Assembly: GCA_947446975.1 (NCBI GenBank)
Contig: CANFHM010000002.1
Location: forward strand, 1 to 64,000
DNA: 64,000 nt
From: Microthrixaceae bacterium
Lineage (GTDB): Bacteria; Actinomycetota; Acidimicrobiia; Acidimicrobiales; Acidimicrobilacustridaceae
Reading direction: 5' to 3'
Within the stretch, counting starts at the first letter, position 1. Each line of letters opens with the position of its first letter. A model generated the notes under the pieces. That model was not told the DNA's origin. It ran no database searches and saw only the letters and a program-made list of their open reading frames with translations. The translations under genes and the position numbers were made by a program. Positions 8,273 through 17,294 of the stretch are shown here, piece after piece.

Positions 8273-9058
8273 ATGAGTGACATCACAGGGCAGGTCGCCG
8301 TCATCACCGGGGGAGCCCGTGGCATCGGCCGGGGCATCGCCCTCGAACTCGGTCGGGCCGGCGTCGACGTGGTGATCGGTGATCTCCTCTCGGTTCCCGA
8401 GATCGCCGAGGAGGCGGCCACCACGGTGCGACTGCTCGAGGACATGGGACGCCGCAGCTTCGCCCTGCAGTGCGATGTGCGCTCGGAGGAGGACCTCGCC
8501 GCGCTCATGGCCACGACCGTCGATCGTCTCGGTCGCCTCGACATCGTCTGTCCCAACGCGGGCATCTGCAATCTGTCCCCGGCCACCGAGCTCAGCGTCG
8601 AGGAGTTCCGACGCACCTTCGACATCAACACGCTCGGCATGTTCCTCACCGTGCGGGCCGCGCTCCCCACGCTGCTGGCGCAGGGTCACGGGTCGATCGT
8701 CGCCACTGCCTCCATCACCGGCCTGCGTGGGACGACCGAGCTCGTCCACTACGCCGCCAGCAAGGCAGCGGTCATCTCGATGGTGCAGACGCTCGCCCTC
8801 GAACTCGGTCCGAAGGGCATCCGGGTCAACTGCATCCTGCCCGGCACGGTCTTCACGGGGATCTCGGCCGCCCAGATGGACAAGCACGGCGTTCCCGATG
8901 AGATGAAGGAACAGATCCTCGATCAGGTCAGCGCCGGGACGACCCCGCTCGGACGGATGCAGACGCCCGCCGACATGGGTCAGGCCGTGGTGTTCCTGTG
9001 TCAGGCCGACAACGTCACGGGGACCTCGATCAACGTCAGCGGCGGCTCGGCGCTCTGA
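8273..9058 (+). CDS. Short-chain dehydrogenase/reductase
   Basis: This 261-residue classical SDR has TGGARGIGRGIA, a CDVRSEED acidic turn, NAGIC, a TASITG serine segment, catalytic YAASK, and a C-terminal end matching FabG-type enzymes (TGTSINVSGGSAL). It probably oxidises a hydroxy intermediate in the same route as the preceding amidohydrolase. The ribosome site AGGAG precedes ATG 8273. It lies 72 bases after the amidohydrolase gene on the same strand. Confidence 0.93.
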   Translation: MSDITGQVAVITGGARGIGRGIALELGRAGVDVVIGDLLSVPEIAEEAATTVRLLEDMGRRSFALQCDVRSEEDLAALMATTVDRLGRLDIVCPNAGICNLSPATELSVEEFRRTFDINTLGMFLTVRAALPTLLAQGHGSIVATASITGLRGTTELVHYAASKAAVISMVQTLALELGPKGIRVNCILPGTVFTGISAAQMDKHGVPDEMKEQILDQVSAGTTPLGRMQTPADMGQAVVFLCQADNVTGTSINVSGGSAL

Positions 9059-9092
9059 GGAGTCGTCGGCCATCGGCATCGATGGCCGTTGG

Positions 9093-9098
9093 TAACGT
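9093..9098 (+). promoter_or_regulatory. Candidate -10 element for the SDR at 9125
   Basis: TAACGT fits TANNNT and lies 26 bases before ATG 9125. The leader carries a strong GGAAGGGGAGG ribosome site. This suggests the second SDR has its own promoter. Confidence 0.4.
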
Positions 9099-9124
9099 CC
9101 ACAATCGAACGGAAGGGGAGGATC

Positions 9125-9973
9125 ATGGCTGAACAGCGCGTTGCGATCGTGACGGGGGCGAGCAGGGGGATCGGCAAGGGCATCGCTCTCGAGCTCGGAG
9201 CCAGCGGGGCGATCGTGTACGTCACGGGTCGCACCGTCGACCCCGGCATGCTGCCCGGAACCGTCGGCGAGACCGCCGCCCGGATCACCGAACTCGGGGG
9301 CACGGGCATCGCCGTGGCCTGCGACCATCACGACGATGCGCAGGTCCGGGCCGTGTTCGAGCGGATCGAGGCCGAGCAGGGGCGGCTCGACGTCCTCGTC
9401 AACAACGTGTACTCGGCCCCCGACCTCGTCCCGTGGCTCAACAAGAAGTTCTGGGAGCTCCCCATCGATGCATGGGACCAGGTCATCGACATCGGGACCC
9501 GCTCGCATTACGTGTCCAGCGTGCTGGGTGCACCGCTCATGCTGCGCAACGGCAGCGGCCTCATCGTCAACGTCTCGTCCTCCGGCGCCGTCACCTACGC
9601 CCACAACGTGGTCTACGGGGTCGGGAAGGCTGCGGTCGACAAGATGACCGCCGACATGGCGATCGAGCTGGCCGGCACCGGCGTGCATGTGGTGTCGCTG
9701 TGGCCGGGCCTCGTGCGCACCGAACTGCTCGAGATGGGTGCCCAGACCGACGGCGACCAGTCCTATATCGAACTGCCCGGTGAGGGCCGCTTCGATCTCT
9801 CCGGTGCCGAGTCCCCGCGGTTCCTCGGTCGGGCCGTCGTGGCGCTCGCCGACGCGGCTGATCTCGCCGATCGTTCCGGCCATGCCTTCACCTCGGCCGG
9901 TCTCGCCCGTGAGCTCGGGTTCACCGACATCGACGGCCGCATCCCCGAGGTGCTGCTGCGGCCGGACGCCTGA
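9125..9973 (+). CDS. Short-chain dehydrogenase, DHRS1-like
   Basis: This 282-residue SDR has TGASRGIGKGIALELG, TGRTVDPG, CDHHDDAQV, NNVYSAP, the serine segment VNVSSSGAVTYAHN and catalytic YGVGK. NNVYSAP in place of NNAG, with a following FWELPIDAWD stretch, is typical of the DHRS1-like branch. The start ATG 9125 (MAEQRVAIVTG) is preceded by GGGGAGG; the 12 residues added by the ORF track are dropped. It is convergent with the GNAT gene, with one base between the stops. Confidence 0.9.
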   Translation: MAEQRVAIVTGASRGIGKGIALELGASGAIVYVTGRTVDPGMLPGTVGETAARITELGGTGIAVACDHHDDAQVRAVFERIEAEQGRLDVLVNNVYSAPDLVPWLNKKFWELPIDAWDQVIDIGTRSHYVSSVLGAPLMLRNGSGLIVNVSSSGAVTYAHNVVYGVGKAAVDKMTADMAIELAGTGVHVVSLWPGLVRTELLEMGAQTDGDQSYIELPGEGRFDLSGAESPRFLGRAVVALADAADLADRSGHAFTSAGLARELGFTDIDGRIPEVLLRPDA

Positions 9974-9974
9974 G

Positions 9975-10592
9975 TCAGGCCCCCGGCCGTGGTTCCCGCC
10001 ACATGAGCCAGATCGGTGGTGTGGCCGGCAGTTCGATCCGCTCGGTGACAGCGAACCCGAATCGCTCGTAGTACGGCACGTTCTCCGGTTTCTGGGTCTC
10101 GAGATAGGCGGGAAGACCCTGTTCGTCGCACTCGGCGAGCTTCGGGGTGATCAGCGCCGTGCCCACACCCCTGCCCTGCCATCGCGGATCGACGCCGAGC
10201 AGGGGCAGGTACCAGTGCGGTTCCGTGGGGTGCTGCCGCTCGACGGCGGAGAGCAGGGCGAGGCCGCTGCGCCGGTTCCGTCCGGTGAGCAGTGCGCTGG
10301 CACAGGCCCGCGTGATGCGGTTCTCGCGGGCCCGCGGCCTCGGCATGGTGCCGGGCTGCAGCCAGGAGGCCGATCCGATGACGACGTCGTCTCGGGTGGC
10401 CACCCAGACCTCACCATGGGAGGCGGCATCGCGCAGGAGTGCTCCGAGGAACGTGGGGAGCATGCGGTGCTCCTGCACGACATCGCGGGCGAAGTGTCCG
10501 AAGAGCGGATCGGGCCAGAAGGCGCGACTCGTCGTGGCGATCGCCATCGGCAGGTCCTGCGGCTCGAGGGGGCTGATCCGGAACTCGGTCAT
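9975..10592 (-). CDS. GNAT family N-acetyltransferase
   Basis: This 205-residue protein has the acetyl-CoA loop WQGRGVGTALI and the following YLETQKPENVPYYERFGF that places it in GNAT. It transfers an acetyl group from acetyl-CoA to an unknown amine. Two ATG codons are adjacent at 10595 and 10592. There is no ribosome site, but TACGTT lies exactly six bases before 10592, so I take that as a leaderless start. Confidence 0.87.
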   Translation of the reverse strand: MTEFRISPLEPQDLPMAIATTSRAFWPDPLFGHFARDVVQEHRMLPTFLGALLRDAASHGEVWVATRDDVVIGSASWLQPGTMPRPRARENRITRACASALLTGRNRRSGLALLSAVERQHPTEPHWYLPLLGVDPRWQGRGVGTALITPKLAECDEQGLPAYLETQKPENVPYYERFGFAVTERIELPATPPIWLMWREPRPGA

Positions 10593-10598
10593 CATGGC

Positions 10599-10604
10599 AA
10601 CGTA
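10599..10604 (-). promoter_or_regulatory. Leaderless promoter -10 (TACGTT) of the GNAT gene
   Basis: On the minus strand TACGTT is followed by six bases and then ATG 10592, with no Shine-Dalgarno. The spacing puts the transcription start at the initiation codon. Confidence 0.5.
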
Positions 10605-10614
10605 GCGCCGGGGG

Positions 10615-11568
10615 TCACCGGGATGCGTCGAACCACCGGGCGAGGCGGCGGAAGCCCTCGTCGAGCCCCACCTCCGGTGACCATCCGAGCACCCGACGGG
10701 TCTCGCGCTGATCGAACCAGTGGGCGACGGAGAGCTGCCGGGCGGCGAAATGGGTCAGAGGTGGTTCGTCCCCCGGCCACAGCCTCCCGATGATCCGACC
10801 GGCGATGGCGGCGACGGGTGCCGGCACCGAGCGGGGGTGCGCGGTGACACCTGCGGCGAGCAGGATCGATCCCACGAGATCGCACAGGGGTCGGGGTTCC
10901 CCTCCCGACACGACCCATGCCCGGCCGAGCGCCTCGGAACCGGGCGCGCAGACATCGAGGGCGGCCACGATCGCCGCAGCGGCGTCGTCGGCGTAGGTGG
11001 TGTCGATGAGGGCGGCGCCGTGGTCGGGGAGCACGAGACGGCCGGCCCGGGCCCGATCGACGATCCTGCCGATGAGCTGGGTGTCGCCCGGACCCCAGAC
11101 GAGATGCGGCCGGATGACAACGGTGGGGACCCGTGGCCCGGCGAGCACCACCTGTTCGGCGAGGGCCTTCGATCGCGTGTAGCCATCGTCGCCCGTGTAG
11201 CTCGGGGGTCGGGCTGCCTCGCCCACGCTGGCGTCGTCATGGAACGCCACGGAGGGACTCGAGATGTGGATGAATCTCCCGCATCGTTCGGCGGCGCTGC
11301 GGGCGTTGCGGGTGCCGTCGATGTTGATGGCCTGCATCTGACTCCATGGCGCCCGGGGCACCACGAGCGCAGCCAGATGGATGACCGCCTCGTGGCCCTC
11401 GGCGGCGGCGAGCAGTGCGGCCCGGTCGGTGATGTCGCCGAGATGGTCCGATGCGGTGGAGCCCGAGGGGCTGCGCTGGAAGCAGGTGACCTCGTCGCCG
11501 CGGGCGACGAGCAGATCCGCCACCGTTCGTCCGAGGAGGCTCGAAGCCCCCGTGACGAGGACCTTCAT
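10615..11568 (-). CDS. oleD: OleD-like 2-alkyl-3-ketoalkanoate reductase (NAD-dependent epimerase/3beta-HSD family)
   Basis: This 317-residue extended SDR has VTGASSLLGRTVADLL at the N-terminus and catalytic YTRSK near the middle. In the Ole pathway OleD reduces the 2-alkyl-3-ketoacid made by OleA to the beta-hydroxy acid that OleC converts to a beta-lactone. The assignment rests on the family plus position: it is last in a minus-strand set of oleA, oleBC and oleD and overlaps oleBC by four bases (ATGA). Other 3beta-HSD-like roles cannot be excluded from sequence alone. Confidence 0.85.
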   Translation of the reverse strand: MKVLVTGASSLLGRTVADLLVARGDEVTCFQRSPSGSTASDHLGDITDRAALLAAAEGHEAVIHLAALVVPRAPWSQMQAINIDGTRNARSAAERCGRFIHISSPSVAFHDDASVGEAARPPSYTGDDGYTRSKALAEQVVLAGPRVPTVVIRPHLVWGPGDTQLIGRIVDRARAGRLVLPDHGAALIDTTYADDAAAAIVAALDVCAPGSEALGRAWVVSGGEPRPLCDLVGSILLAAGVTAHPRSVPAPVAAIAGRIIGRLWPGDEPPLTHFAARQLSVAHWFDQRETRRVLGWSPEVGLDEGFRRLARWFDASR

Positions 11569-14069
11569 CGGCCGGCGAGCAGCGTCGACGCGCCCTTGGC
11601 GAGGAGGTCACGGCGGATCTTGGACTGGTGTCGGATGTCGACGGGCAGTTCACCGGTGAGCACGGCGGCGATCGGGTGGGCAGACGCCGCCCTGACCGCT
11701 GCGGTGGTGCCATGGTCGGCCGGTCGAAGTGGGCCCTCCGCGGCGAGCACGATCACGATCACCTGTGCGCCGTCCGGTCCCACACCCACCGCTGCGACCT
11801 CGGAATCCAGCTGGTCGGTGATGGGCTGCTCGATGACGGCACAGGGCAGCGCTCCCTCAGCGGTGGTGATCACATGCTGGAGTCGCCCGAGCTGGATGAG
11901 ATGGCCGAGGGTGTCGAACATGCCGACGTCGCCCGTGCGATGGAGGATCCGGCCGTCGCGATGGATGGTCGAGGACTCCTCGATGGACCAGCGACGGTCG
12001 TACCCGGCCCGCATCCACGGGCAGGAGACGAGGATCTCGCCCCAGATCCCATCGGCGACGGGATCGGCCCCGGGGGATCGGAACGGGACGATGAGGATCT
12101 CAGCACCGGGGAGGGGTCGGCCGGTGTCGGTCCCGACCGGCACGCGCACGGTGGCACCCACGCCATCGGTGACCGGCATGGCCTCGGTCATCCCGTACGG
12201 TGCCCGCACCTCGGCGCCGGTGATCCGCTGCAGCGCCTCGGCGAGCTCGGTCGGGATCGGGGCACCGGCGAGCATCACCAGCCGCAGCGAGACGGATCTG
12301 CCGTTCGCAGTGCGCACGATGGTGCGAGCCGAGGCGGGGGAGAGCCAGGCGATGTCGGAGTCGGAGGATCGGCAGGCATCGGCGAATCGGTCGAAATCCA
12401 GTTCGGCGGGTGCGAGGACATCGCCCTCGGGGAGCACACAGGGAACGCCGAGTGCCGGTCCGAGCAGGATGAACGGGGCGAACGACGAGATGAACCCGTG
12501 GGTGGGATCGGGGGTGAATGCTCGCCGCACGACATCACGTTGGGCGGCCAGCGCAGCATGTGTGTAGCGCACCGGTTTGGCCGCGCCCGTGGCACCCGAG
12601 GTGTGGACGACGGCGGCGAGGTCCTGTGGCGCCAGCTCCGGCAGCAGCGTGGAGTGCGCCGCCGGTGCGGAGAGGTCGATGGCTCCGGGGGTCCGACCCA
12701 TCGAGAACGCCCGTGCACCCGGTGCGAGGCGCAGCGCCCGGGCAGCGAGCAACGTCCGTGGGGTGCCGATCATCCATGCGGGAGTCGCGCCCCGGAACGC
12801 CGAACGCAGACCGGCGGCACCGAGCGCACTGTCGGCGATGACGACGGCTGCCCCTGCCCGCCAGGCGCCGTACACGGCCTCGAGCATGGCGACGCCGGGA
12901 GGGACCAGCATGGCGATGCGGTCACCGGGCTTCACGCCGGCGCTCACCAACCGATGAGCGATGCGTCCGGCGGCGGTGTCGAGGGCGCTCCAGCTCCGGG
13001 CGCCGTCGGGTCCCTGATAGGCGCAGGAGGGGTCATCGGCCCGCTCGGCGAGTGCGGTGGTGATGGGGGAGAAGCTGTCGTCGGTTGCATCGGACATCGT
13101 CGATGCATCCGAGGAGGTCGGGTCCTCGAGCTCGCTGCGGTCCGATGCGATCTCCGTGGTGGAACCGCGGCCGAGCCGATCGTCGAGCCAGTCGATGATG
13201 ATGTTGCCGATTGGTTCGTCGAGGGCCACCAGATGTCCGGCGTCGACGAATCGGTGGACATCGGCGTGTGGGGCCCGGTCGAGCAGGTCGGCGAGGAACC
13301 GGTCGTGGAACACGGGATCACGGCCACCCCACAGCAGCAGCACCGGGATGCCACGGGAGTCGAGGGCACCGAAGTTCGCCGCGCTGCGCTCGAGAGCAGC
13401 GAAGGATCGATCGCCGGGGACGACCGGGATGTCGGCCACGAAGTCGGCGACCGCGGCCCGACGGGCGGCACTGCGATACGGGGCGTTCAGGGCCTCACGA
13501 TGCCGGACATCGGTCATGCGGGCGGTGCCGCGCACGAACAACGGGGTGCGGGCGCAGGTCAGATCGATGGCACTGCGGGCGACAGCGATGAGCGGCGGGA
13601 CACCGACGGATCCGGGCTTGGCGACAGCGGTGTTGGTGAGGACCACCGCACGCACATCGAGCGAGCCGGCCGCCCCAATCGCCACCGGGCCGCCCCAGTC
13701 ATGGGCGGCGAGCACCAACGGGCCGGGGACCTCCGCCTCGCAGAACGCCACGAGCTCGGCCACCCGCTGGGCGAGTGTGCGCGGACCGGGTCGATCGGAC
13801 CAACCCATACCGGTCTGGTCCACGGCCACCACCCGCCACCCGGCGGTGGAAGCGCGCAGCAGATCCCGCCACAGGTAGCCCCAGGTCGGGTTCCCGTGCA
13901 CGCACACGATCGTCCCAGCGGGCCCGGGTCCGGTGTCGAGCACGCTCCAGCCGACGGTTCCGGCGTCGGTGGTGATCTCCACCCGTCGATGCCAGGTGGG
14001 ATCGATCCCCCAGCGCTCCCAGTCGGAGGCCGCGGGTCGGTCAGTGCTGCCGGTACGACGACGGGGCAC
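11565..14069 (-). CDS. oleBC: OleBC fusion: beta-lactone decarboxylase plus beta-lactone synthetase
   Basis: This 834-residue two-domain protein starts with an alpha/beta hydrolase of haloalkane-dehalogenase type (1-300: VCVHGNPTWGYLW, nucleophile Asp124 in HDWGG, His279 in DAGHL). After a linker it continues as an AMP-forming ligase-like domain (about 335-834: P-loop TSGATGAAKP at 490-499, then RTGDVGMFD). This domain order matches OleB-OleC fusions known from actinobacteria. OleC closes the beta-hydroxy acid to a beta-lactone and OleB removes CO2 to give a cis-olefin. It starts with GTG six bases after the oleA stop and overlaps oleD by four. Confidence 0.9.
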   Translation of the reverse strand: MPRRRTGSTDRPAASDWERWGIDPTWHRRVEITTDAGTVGWSVLDTGPGPAGTIVCVHGNPTWGYLWRDLLRASTAGWRVVAVDQTGMGWSDRPGPRTLAQRVAELVAFCEAEVPGPLVLAAHDWGGPVAIGAAGSLDVRAVVLTNTAVAKPGSVGVPPLIAVARSAIDLTCARTPLFVRGTARMTDVRHREALNAPYRSAARRAAVADFVADIPVVPGDRSFAALERSAANFGALDSRGIPVLLLWGGRDPVFHDRFLADLLDRAPHADVHRFVDAGHLVALDEPIGNIIIDWLDDRLGRGSTTEIASDRSELEDPTSSDASTMSDATDDSFSPITTALAERADDPSCAYQGPDGARSWSALDTAAGRIAHRLVSAGVKPGDRIAMLVPPGVAMLEAVYGAWRAGAAVVIADSALGAAGLRSAFRGATPAWMIGTPRTLLAARALRLAPGARAFSMGRTPGAIDLSAPAAHSTLLPELAPQDLAAVVHTSGATGAAKPVRYTHAALAAQRDVVRRAFTPDPTHGFISSFAPFILLGPALGVPCVLPEGDVLAPAELDFDRFADACRSSDSDIAWLSPASARTIVRTANGRSVSLRLVMLAGAPIPTELAEALQRITGAEVRAPYGMTEAMPVTDGVGATVRVPVGTDTGRPLPGAEILIVPFRSPGADPVADGIWGEILVSCPWMRAGYDRRWSIEESSTIHRDGRILHRTGDVGMFDTLGHLIQLGRLQHVITTAEGALPCAVIEQPITDQLDSEVAAVGVGPDGAQVIVIVLAAEGPLRPADHGTTAAVRAASAHPIAAVLTGELPVDIRHQSKIRRDLLAKGASTLLAGR

Positions 14070-14075
14070 GCCGAC

Positions 14076-15089
14076 TCACCAGACGAGTTCGGCCATGGAG
14101 CAGTTCAGGCCGGAGCCGATGCCCATGAGGAGCACGCGATCGTCGGTGCGCAGATCATCGGAGATCGTGGAGAGTGTGTACGGCAGTGCCGCCGGACCGA
14201 TGTTGCCGAACTCGGGGTAGCTCAACGGCACGAGCGACTGATCGATGCCGAGCAGTTCACACAGCTTCGTGGTGTGCACCTTCGAGACCTGGTGGAGCAC
14301 GTAGCGGTCGCAGCTGCGCCAGTCCCATCCGTCCTCGAGTGCGGCGCTGAAGGTCTGCTCGGCGAGTTCGAGACCCGATTCGAGAAGTGCGGCGGTGTCG
14401 GTGCGCATCGTCCGGAGGTCGCCGACGCACAGTTCGTGGTGCTTGGTGGCGGCCCGCGTGACTGCACCGACGAATCGATGGCTGCCGGTTCGGGCTGCAC
14501 CCATGACCATGGCTGCCGCCCCCGAGCCGATGGTGAGGGAGGCGAACTGCTCGAAGATGTCGGTGACGGTGGTGTCGGGGGACTGGAGGCGTTCGATGGT
14601 CTCGGTCTGCACCTGGCGACTGCCCTCACCATCCACGATGAGCACGACCCTGGCCTGACCGGTGGCGATGGCCATCGAGGCGATGGTCATGGCGTTCACG
14701 AAACCGAGGCACGCGTTCCCGAGGTCATAGTTCGTACAGGTGGCGGGCAGGCCGAGGCGATAGTGGACCGCACAGGCCACGCTCGGCTCGAGATGGTGCT
14801 TCGAGACCGAGGTCGAGATGAGGAGATCGACCTCATCGGGGGCGACGCCGGCCTCCTCGAGGGCGCGGGCGCCGGCGAGCGCAGCGGCCTCGTCGAAGGT
14901 GGTCTCGGCGTTCCACCAGCGGCGGGCCTCGATGCCAGCCACACCGGCGAGCAGCCCGGATCGAACGCCACAGCGCTCATAGGTGTCCGCCAGCTGCTCG
15001 TCGATCCAGTCGGAACTGATGCGTTCCGGAGCTTCGACATGGGACACGGACCAGATATGCGACTGGTCGAGCGCGGAGAACGGGGCCAC
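14076..15089 (-). CDS. oleA: OleA-like thiolase-superfamily enzyme (acyl-CoA condensing)
   Basis: This 337-residue KAS III-like protein has catalytic Cys127 in NACLGF, His266 in LHQVSK, Asn296 in GNIGPAA, and Glu101 in SKHHLEPSVAC at the position of the OleA catalytic base. OleA performs non-decarboxylative Claisen condensation of two acyl-CoAs to a 2-alkyl-3-ketoacid, the first step to long-chain olefins. It is first in the minus-strand ole set. The start is GTG 15089 without a ribosome site; TAGCCT six bases upstream makes it a leaderless start. Confidence 0.9.
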   Translation of the reverse strand: MAPFSALDQSHIWSVSHVEAPERISSDWIDEQLADTYERCGVRSGLLAGVAGIEARRWWNAETTFDEAAALAGARALEEAGVAPDEVDLLISTSVSKHHLEPSVACAVHYRLGLPATCTNYDLGNACLGFVNAMTIASMAIATGQARVVLIVDGEGSRQVQTETIERLQSPDTTVTDIFEQFASLTIGSGAAAMVMGAARTGSHRFVGAVTRAATKHHELCVGDLRTMRTDTAALLESGLELAEQTFSAALEDGWDWRSCDRYVLHQVSKVHTTKLCELLGIDQSLVPLSYPEFGNIGPAALPYTLSTISDDLRTDDRVLLMGIGSGLNCSMAELVW

Positions 15090-15095
15090 CCCTGC

Positions 15096-15101
15096 AGGCT
15101 A
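15096..15101 (-). promoter_or_regulatory. Leaderless promoter -10 (TAGCCT) of the ole operon
   Basis: On the minus strand TAGCCT, then GCAGGG (six bases), then GTG 15089. The operon would start transcription at or next to its first codon. Confidence 0.5.
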
Positions 15102-15135
15102 GGGCCTCCGGGACCTGTTCACCGAGACGGCCAAG

Positions 15136-15993
15136 TCAGCGGAGGCGCGACGCCGGCTGATAGTTGACTCCTGCGGTGATATCCACCCGGCGCAGCAGTG
15201 CCTCGCACGGCGGTTCGAACCGCTCGGCGAACTCGATCGAACGGGACTCGCCCAGCAGCTCCCACGGCAGGGTCGTGCATCGGTCGGTCTCGTCCTCGAG
15301 CCGTTGCCGCAGTTCGATCCCGGCTGCAGTGGCCCGACGCCCCGAGGCGAGCCCCTTCTGCTCGAGCGCGGCCCAGCCCAGCTCGAGGTCGGCCGGGGCA
15401 CTGCCCCTCGATGTGGGGAGCCAGTCGGGTTCGTAGCCCAGCCATTCGTTGTGCAGGATGGAGACCTCGATGCCGGTGAGTCCGGCAGCGGTCACGAGTG
15501 CCCAGTGGGTGTCACCCCTCCATTCGCGCAGACAGTTCACGGCATGCCAGCCCGAGAGCACGGGATCGGAGCTCCGGGGCATCGAGAGATGGGCGGCGCA
15601 GAACACCCGGCCAACCATCGGGAGGCGTTCGACGATGCTCCACAGCTCGGGGCCGAACTCGGCGAGGGGCTCGAGGATGTCCGGCGCATGCTCCTGCAAT
15701 CCGTCGAGCACGGCGGCGTCACGCTGCTGCCAGAGCGTCTCGAAGGATGTGCCCGCCTCGACCATGGCGAACGTGAACTCGATGGCGGGTGGGCTGATCG
15801 AACCGAACGCGGCGATCACCGCCGGTGCTCCGGCGGCGGCCAGTGGGGCGCAGCGGGCCCCGATGTAGCCGATCGGACCGGGCAGACCGAGCGCCTCGAA
15901 CCTCGCCACGGCACCCGGATCCCAGAAGATCCAGCCGATCGTGGTCTGCACCGAACGGGAGTTGCGTCGGGCGATCGCCGACCAGTCAGTCAT
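15136..15993 (-). CDS. SCO6745-like actinobacterial protein
   Basis: This 285-residue protein resembles the SCO6745/SalK group of actinobacteria: an N-terminal helical domain with GYIGARCAPLAAAG and FGSISPPAIEFTFA, and a C-terminal winged-helix-like part (AALEQKGLASGRRATAAGIELRQRLEDETDR) that looks like a MarR-type substrate or DNA-binding wing. The function of the family is unknown. The start ATG 15993 (MTDWSAIARRN) has AGGAG upstream and a TACGCT -10 at 16026-16031. It sits upstream of oleA, which has its own promoter. Confidence 0.72.
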   Translation of the reverse strand: MTDWSAIARRNSRSVQTTIGWIFWDPGAVARFEALGLPGPIGYIGARCAPLAAAGAPAVIAAFGSISPPAIEFTFAMVEAGTSFETLWQQRDAAVLDGLQEHAPDILEPLAEFGPELWSIVERLPMVGRVFCAAHLSMPRSSDPVLSGWHAVNCLREWRGDTHWALVTAAGLTGIEVSILHNEWLGYEPDWLPTSRGSAPADLELGWAALEQKGLASGRRATAAGIELRQRLEDETDRCTTLPWELLGESRSIEFAERFEPPCEALLRRVDITAGVNYQPASRLR

Positions 15994-16025
15994 CGGAGCT
16001 CCTGTCGAAGATGCGCGGAGTCGCA

Positions 16026-16031
16026 AGCGTA
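16026..16031 (-). promoter_or_regulatory. Candidate -10 (TACGCT) of the SCO6745-like gene
   Basis: On the minus strand TACGCT lies 32 bases before ATG 15993 and fits TANNNT. It is followed by a leader with a good AGGAG site. Confidence 0.35.
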
Positions 16032-16100
16032 GGAGATGGGAACTGGCGTGCGAGGGGTGGTCATTGCGCCTGCCGTGGAGGGCTGGAAGGATTGGGGCCG

Positions 16101-17252
16101 ATGTCGCCCACCGAAGGTCCCATCACCTCGCCGGCCCGGCAGCGCCGCGCCCGCACGCTCGGTGCAGTGCTCGTGGCGTCGCTGCTCGCCACCTTCGTCG
16201 TGGTGTCGATCCCCGCCGGTGCCGATCAGCTCTCCGACAAACGGGCCGAGGCCGCGGCGGTCGCCGACAAGCTCGAGCAGATGGACGCCCGGATGATGGA
16301 CATCAACTCCCAGTTCGAACGGGCGAACTACGAACTGCATCTGGCCCAGCAGGAGGTCGAATCAGCTCGTGCCCGGGCCGAGGCCACCGCTGCCGAACTC
16401 GACCAGCGCCGTGCCGAACTCCGCGAGTTCGCCGTCAGCGCCTATCAGATGGGCAACGACAGCCCCGAGCTCGATGCGCTCCTCACCAGCGACGCCTCCA
16501 CCGGCGTGCAGAAGCGCACCTATCTCGAGAACGTCTCCGGCTCCCGCCAGGATCACATCGATGCACTGAACGCCGCGAAGGTCCGGGCCCAGGAGGACAC
16601 CGTGCGTCTCGCGGACGCCGAGCGAGCCGCCGATGCGCATGCCTCGGAGATCGAACAGGCCCGTGCCTCGCAGCAGGCCGCCGTCGCCGAGCAGAAGGCA
16701 CTGGCATCCAAGGTGCAGGGCGAACTGGCCACCCTCGTGGCCGCCGAGACCGCCCGTCGGGCCGCTGAGCAGCAGCGGGCCGCAGCAGCAGCGGCCGCTG
16801 CTGCCGGCGCATCGAGCGGTTCCCACCCCAACACGCCATCGGGCATCGGCGACAACTCCGGTCTCACCGAGAACCCGAACCTGCCGCCCCCTCCGCCGGG
16901 GCACGGTGCTGCGGGCGCCGTGGCCGCCGCGCTCACCCGGGTGGGTTCCCCCTACGTCTGGGGAGCGGCCGGTCCCACCACCTTCGACTGCTCGGGCCTC
17001 GTCATGTGGGCCTACGCCCAGGTCGGCATCAACCTGCCGCACTACAGCGGGGCGCAGTACCTCGCCACCACCCGCATCTCCGCCTCGCAGCTCCAGCCGG
17101 GCGATCTCGTCTTCTACGGCCCGGGTGGGTCGGAGCATGTGGCGATCTATCTCGGTGGGAACCAGCTGGTGCAGGCGTCACACGGCATCTCGGTGACCAA
17201 CTTCCGCGGCTGGTGGAAGGAACCCTCCGGCTACGGCCGGGTCGTGGGCTGA
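16101..17252 (+). CDS. Secreted NlpC/P60 peptidoglycan endopeptidase, RipA-like
   Basis: This 383-residue exported cell-wall hydrolase has a signal segment (about 17-42: TLGAVLVASLLATFVVVSIPAGA), a long Ala/Glu-rich coiled coil (45-240), a Pro-rich linker (LPPPPPGHG) and a C-terminal NlpC/P60 domain with catalytic Cys in FDCSGLV and His in SEHVAIYLG. Such enzymes cut the gamma-D-Glu-mDAP bond in stem peptides, and the coiled coil resembles the autoinhibitory or FtsEX-responsive domain of RipC/CwlO proteins. ATG 16101 follows GGAAGG; the ORF-track start at 15825 would lie inside the opposite gene. Confidence 0.9.
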   Translation: MSPTEGPITSPARQRRARTLGAVLVASLLATFVVVSIPAGADQLSDKRAEAAAVADKLEQMDARMMDINSQFERANYELHLAQQEVESARARAEATAAELDQRRAELREFAVSAYQMGNDSPELDALLTSDASTGVQKRTYLENVSGSRQDHIDALNAAKVRAQEDTVRLADAERAADAHASEIEQARASQQAAVAEQKALASKVQGELATLVAAETARRAAEQQRAAAAAAAAAGASSGSHPNTPSGIGDNSGLTENPNLPPPPPGHGAAGAVAAALTRVGSPYVWGAAGPTTFDCSGLVMWAYAQVGINLPHYSGAQYLATTRISASQLQPGDLVFYGPGGSEHVAIYLGGNQLVQASHGISVTNFRGWWKEPSGYGRVVG

Positions 17253-17275
17253 GCCCGTCGAGCACCAGCGGGCCT

Positions 17276-17294
17276 GCGATCAGCGGCTGATCGC
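17276..17294. terminator. Convergent-gene hairpin over a stop codon
   Basis: GCGATCAG-CGG-CTGATCGC is a perfect 8-bp stem with a 3-base loop between the NlpC gene and the convergent BVMO gene. The left arm contains the BVMO stop codon (TCA on this strand). Confidence 0.55.

Noticed and set aside
7619-9883. 754-residue minus-strand ORF
   Set aside because: It is the antisense shadow of the amidohydrolase and two SDR genes, all of which have full motifs and ribosome sites.
11628-15167. 1,179-residue plus-strand ORF
   Set aside because: It is the antisense shadow of oleA and oleBC; it is rich in Gly/Arg/His with no recognisable domain, while the minus-strand frames show complete catalytic motifs.
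16800-16900. Ala/Pro-rich, repetitive-looking DNA in the NlpC gene
   Set aside because: It is the coding sequence of an Ala-rich coiled coil and Pro linker, not a tandem DNA repeat.
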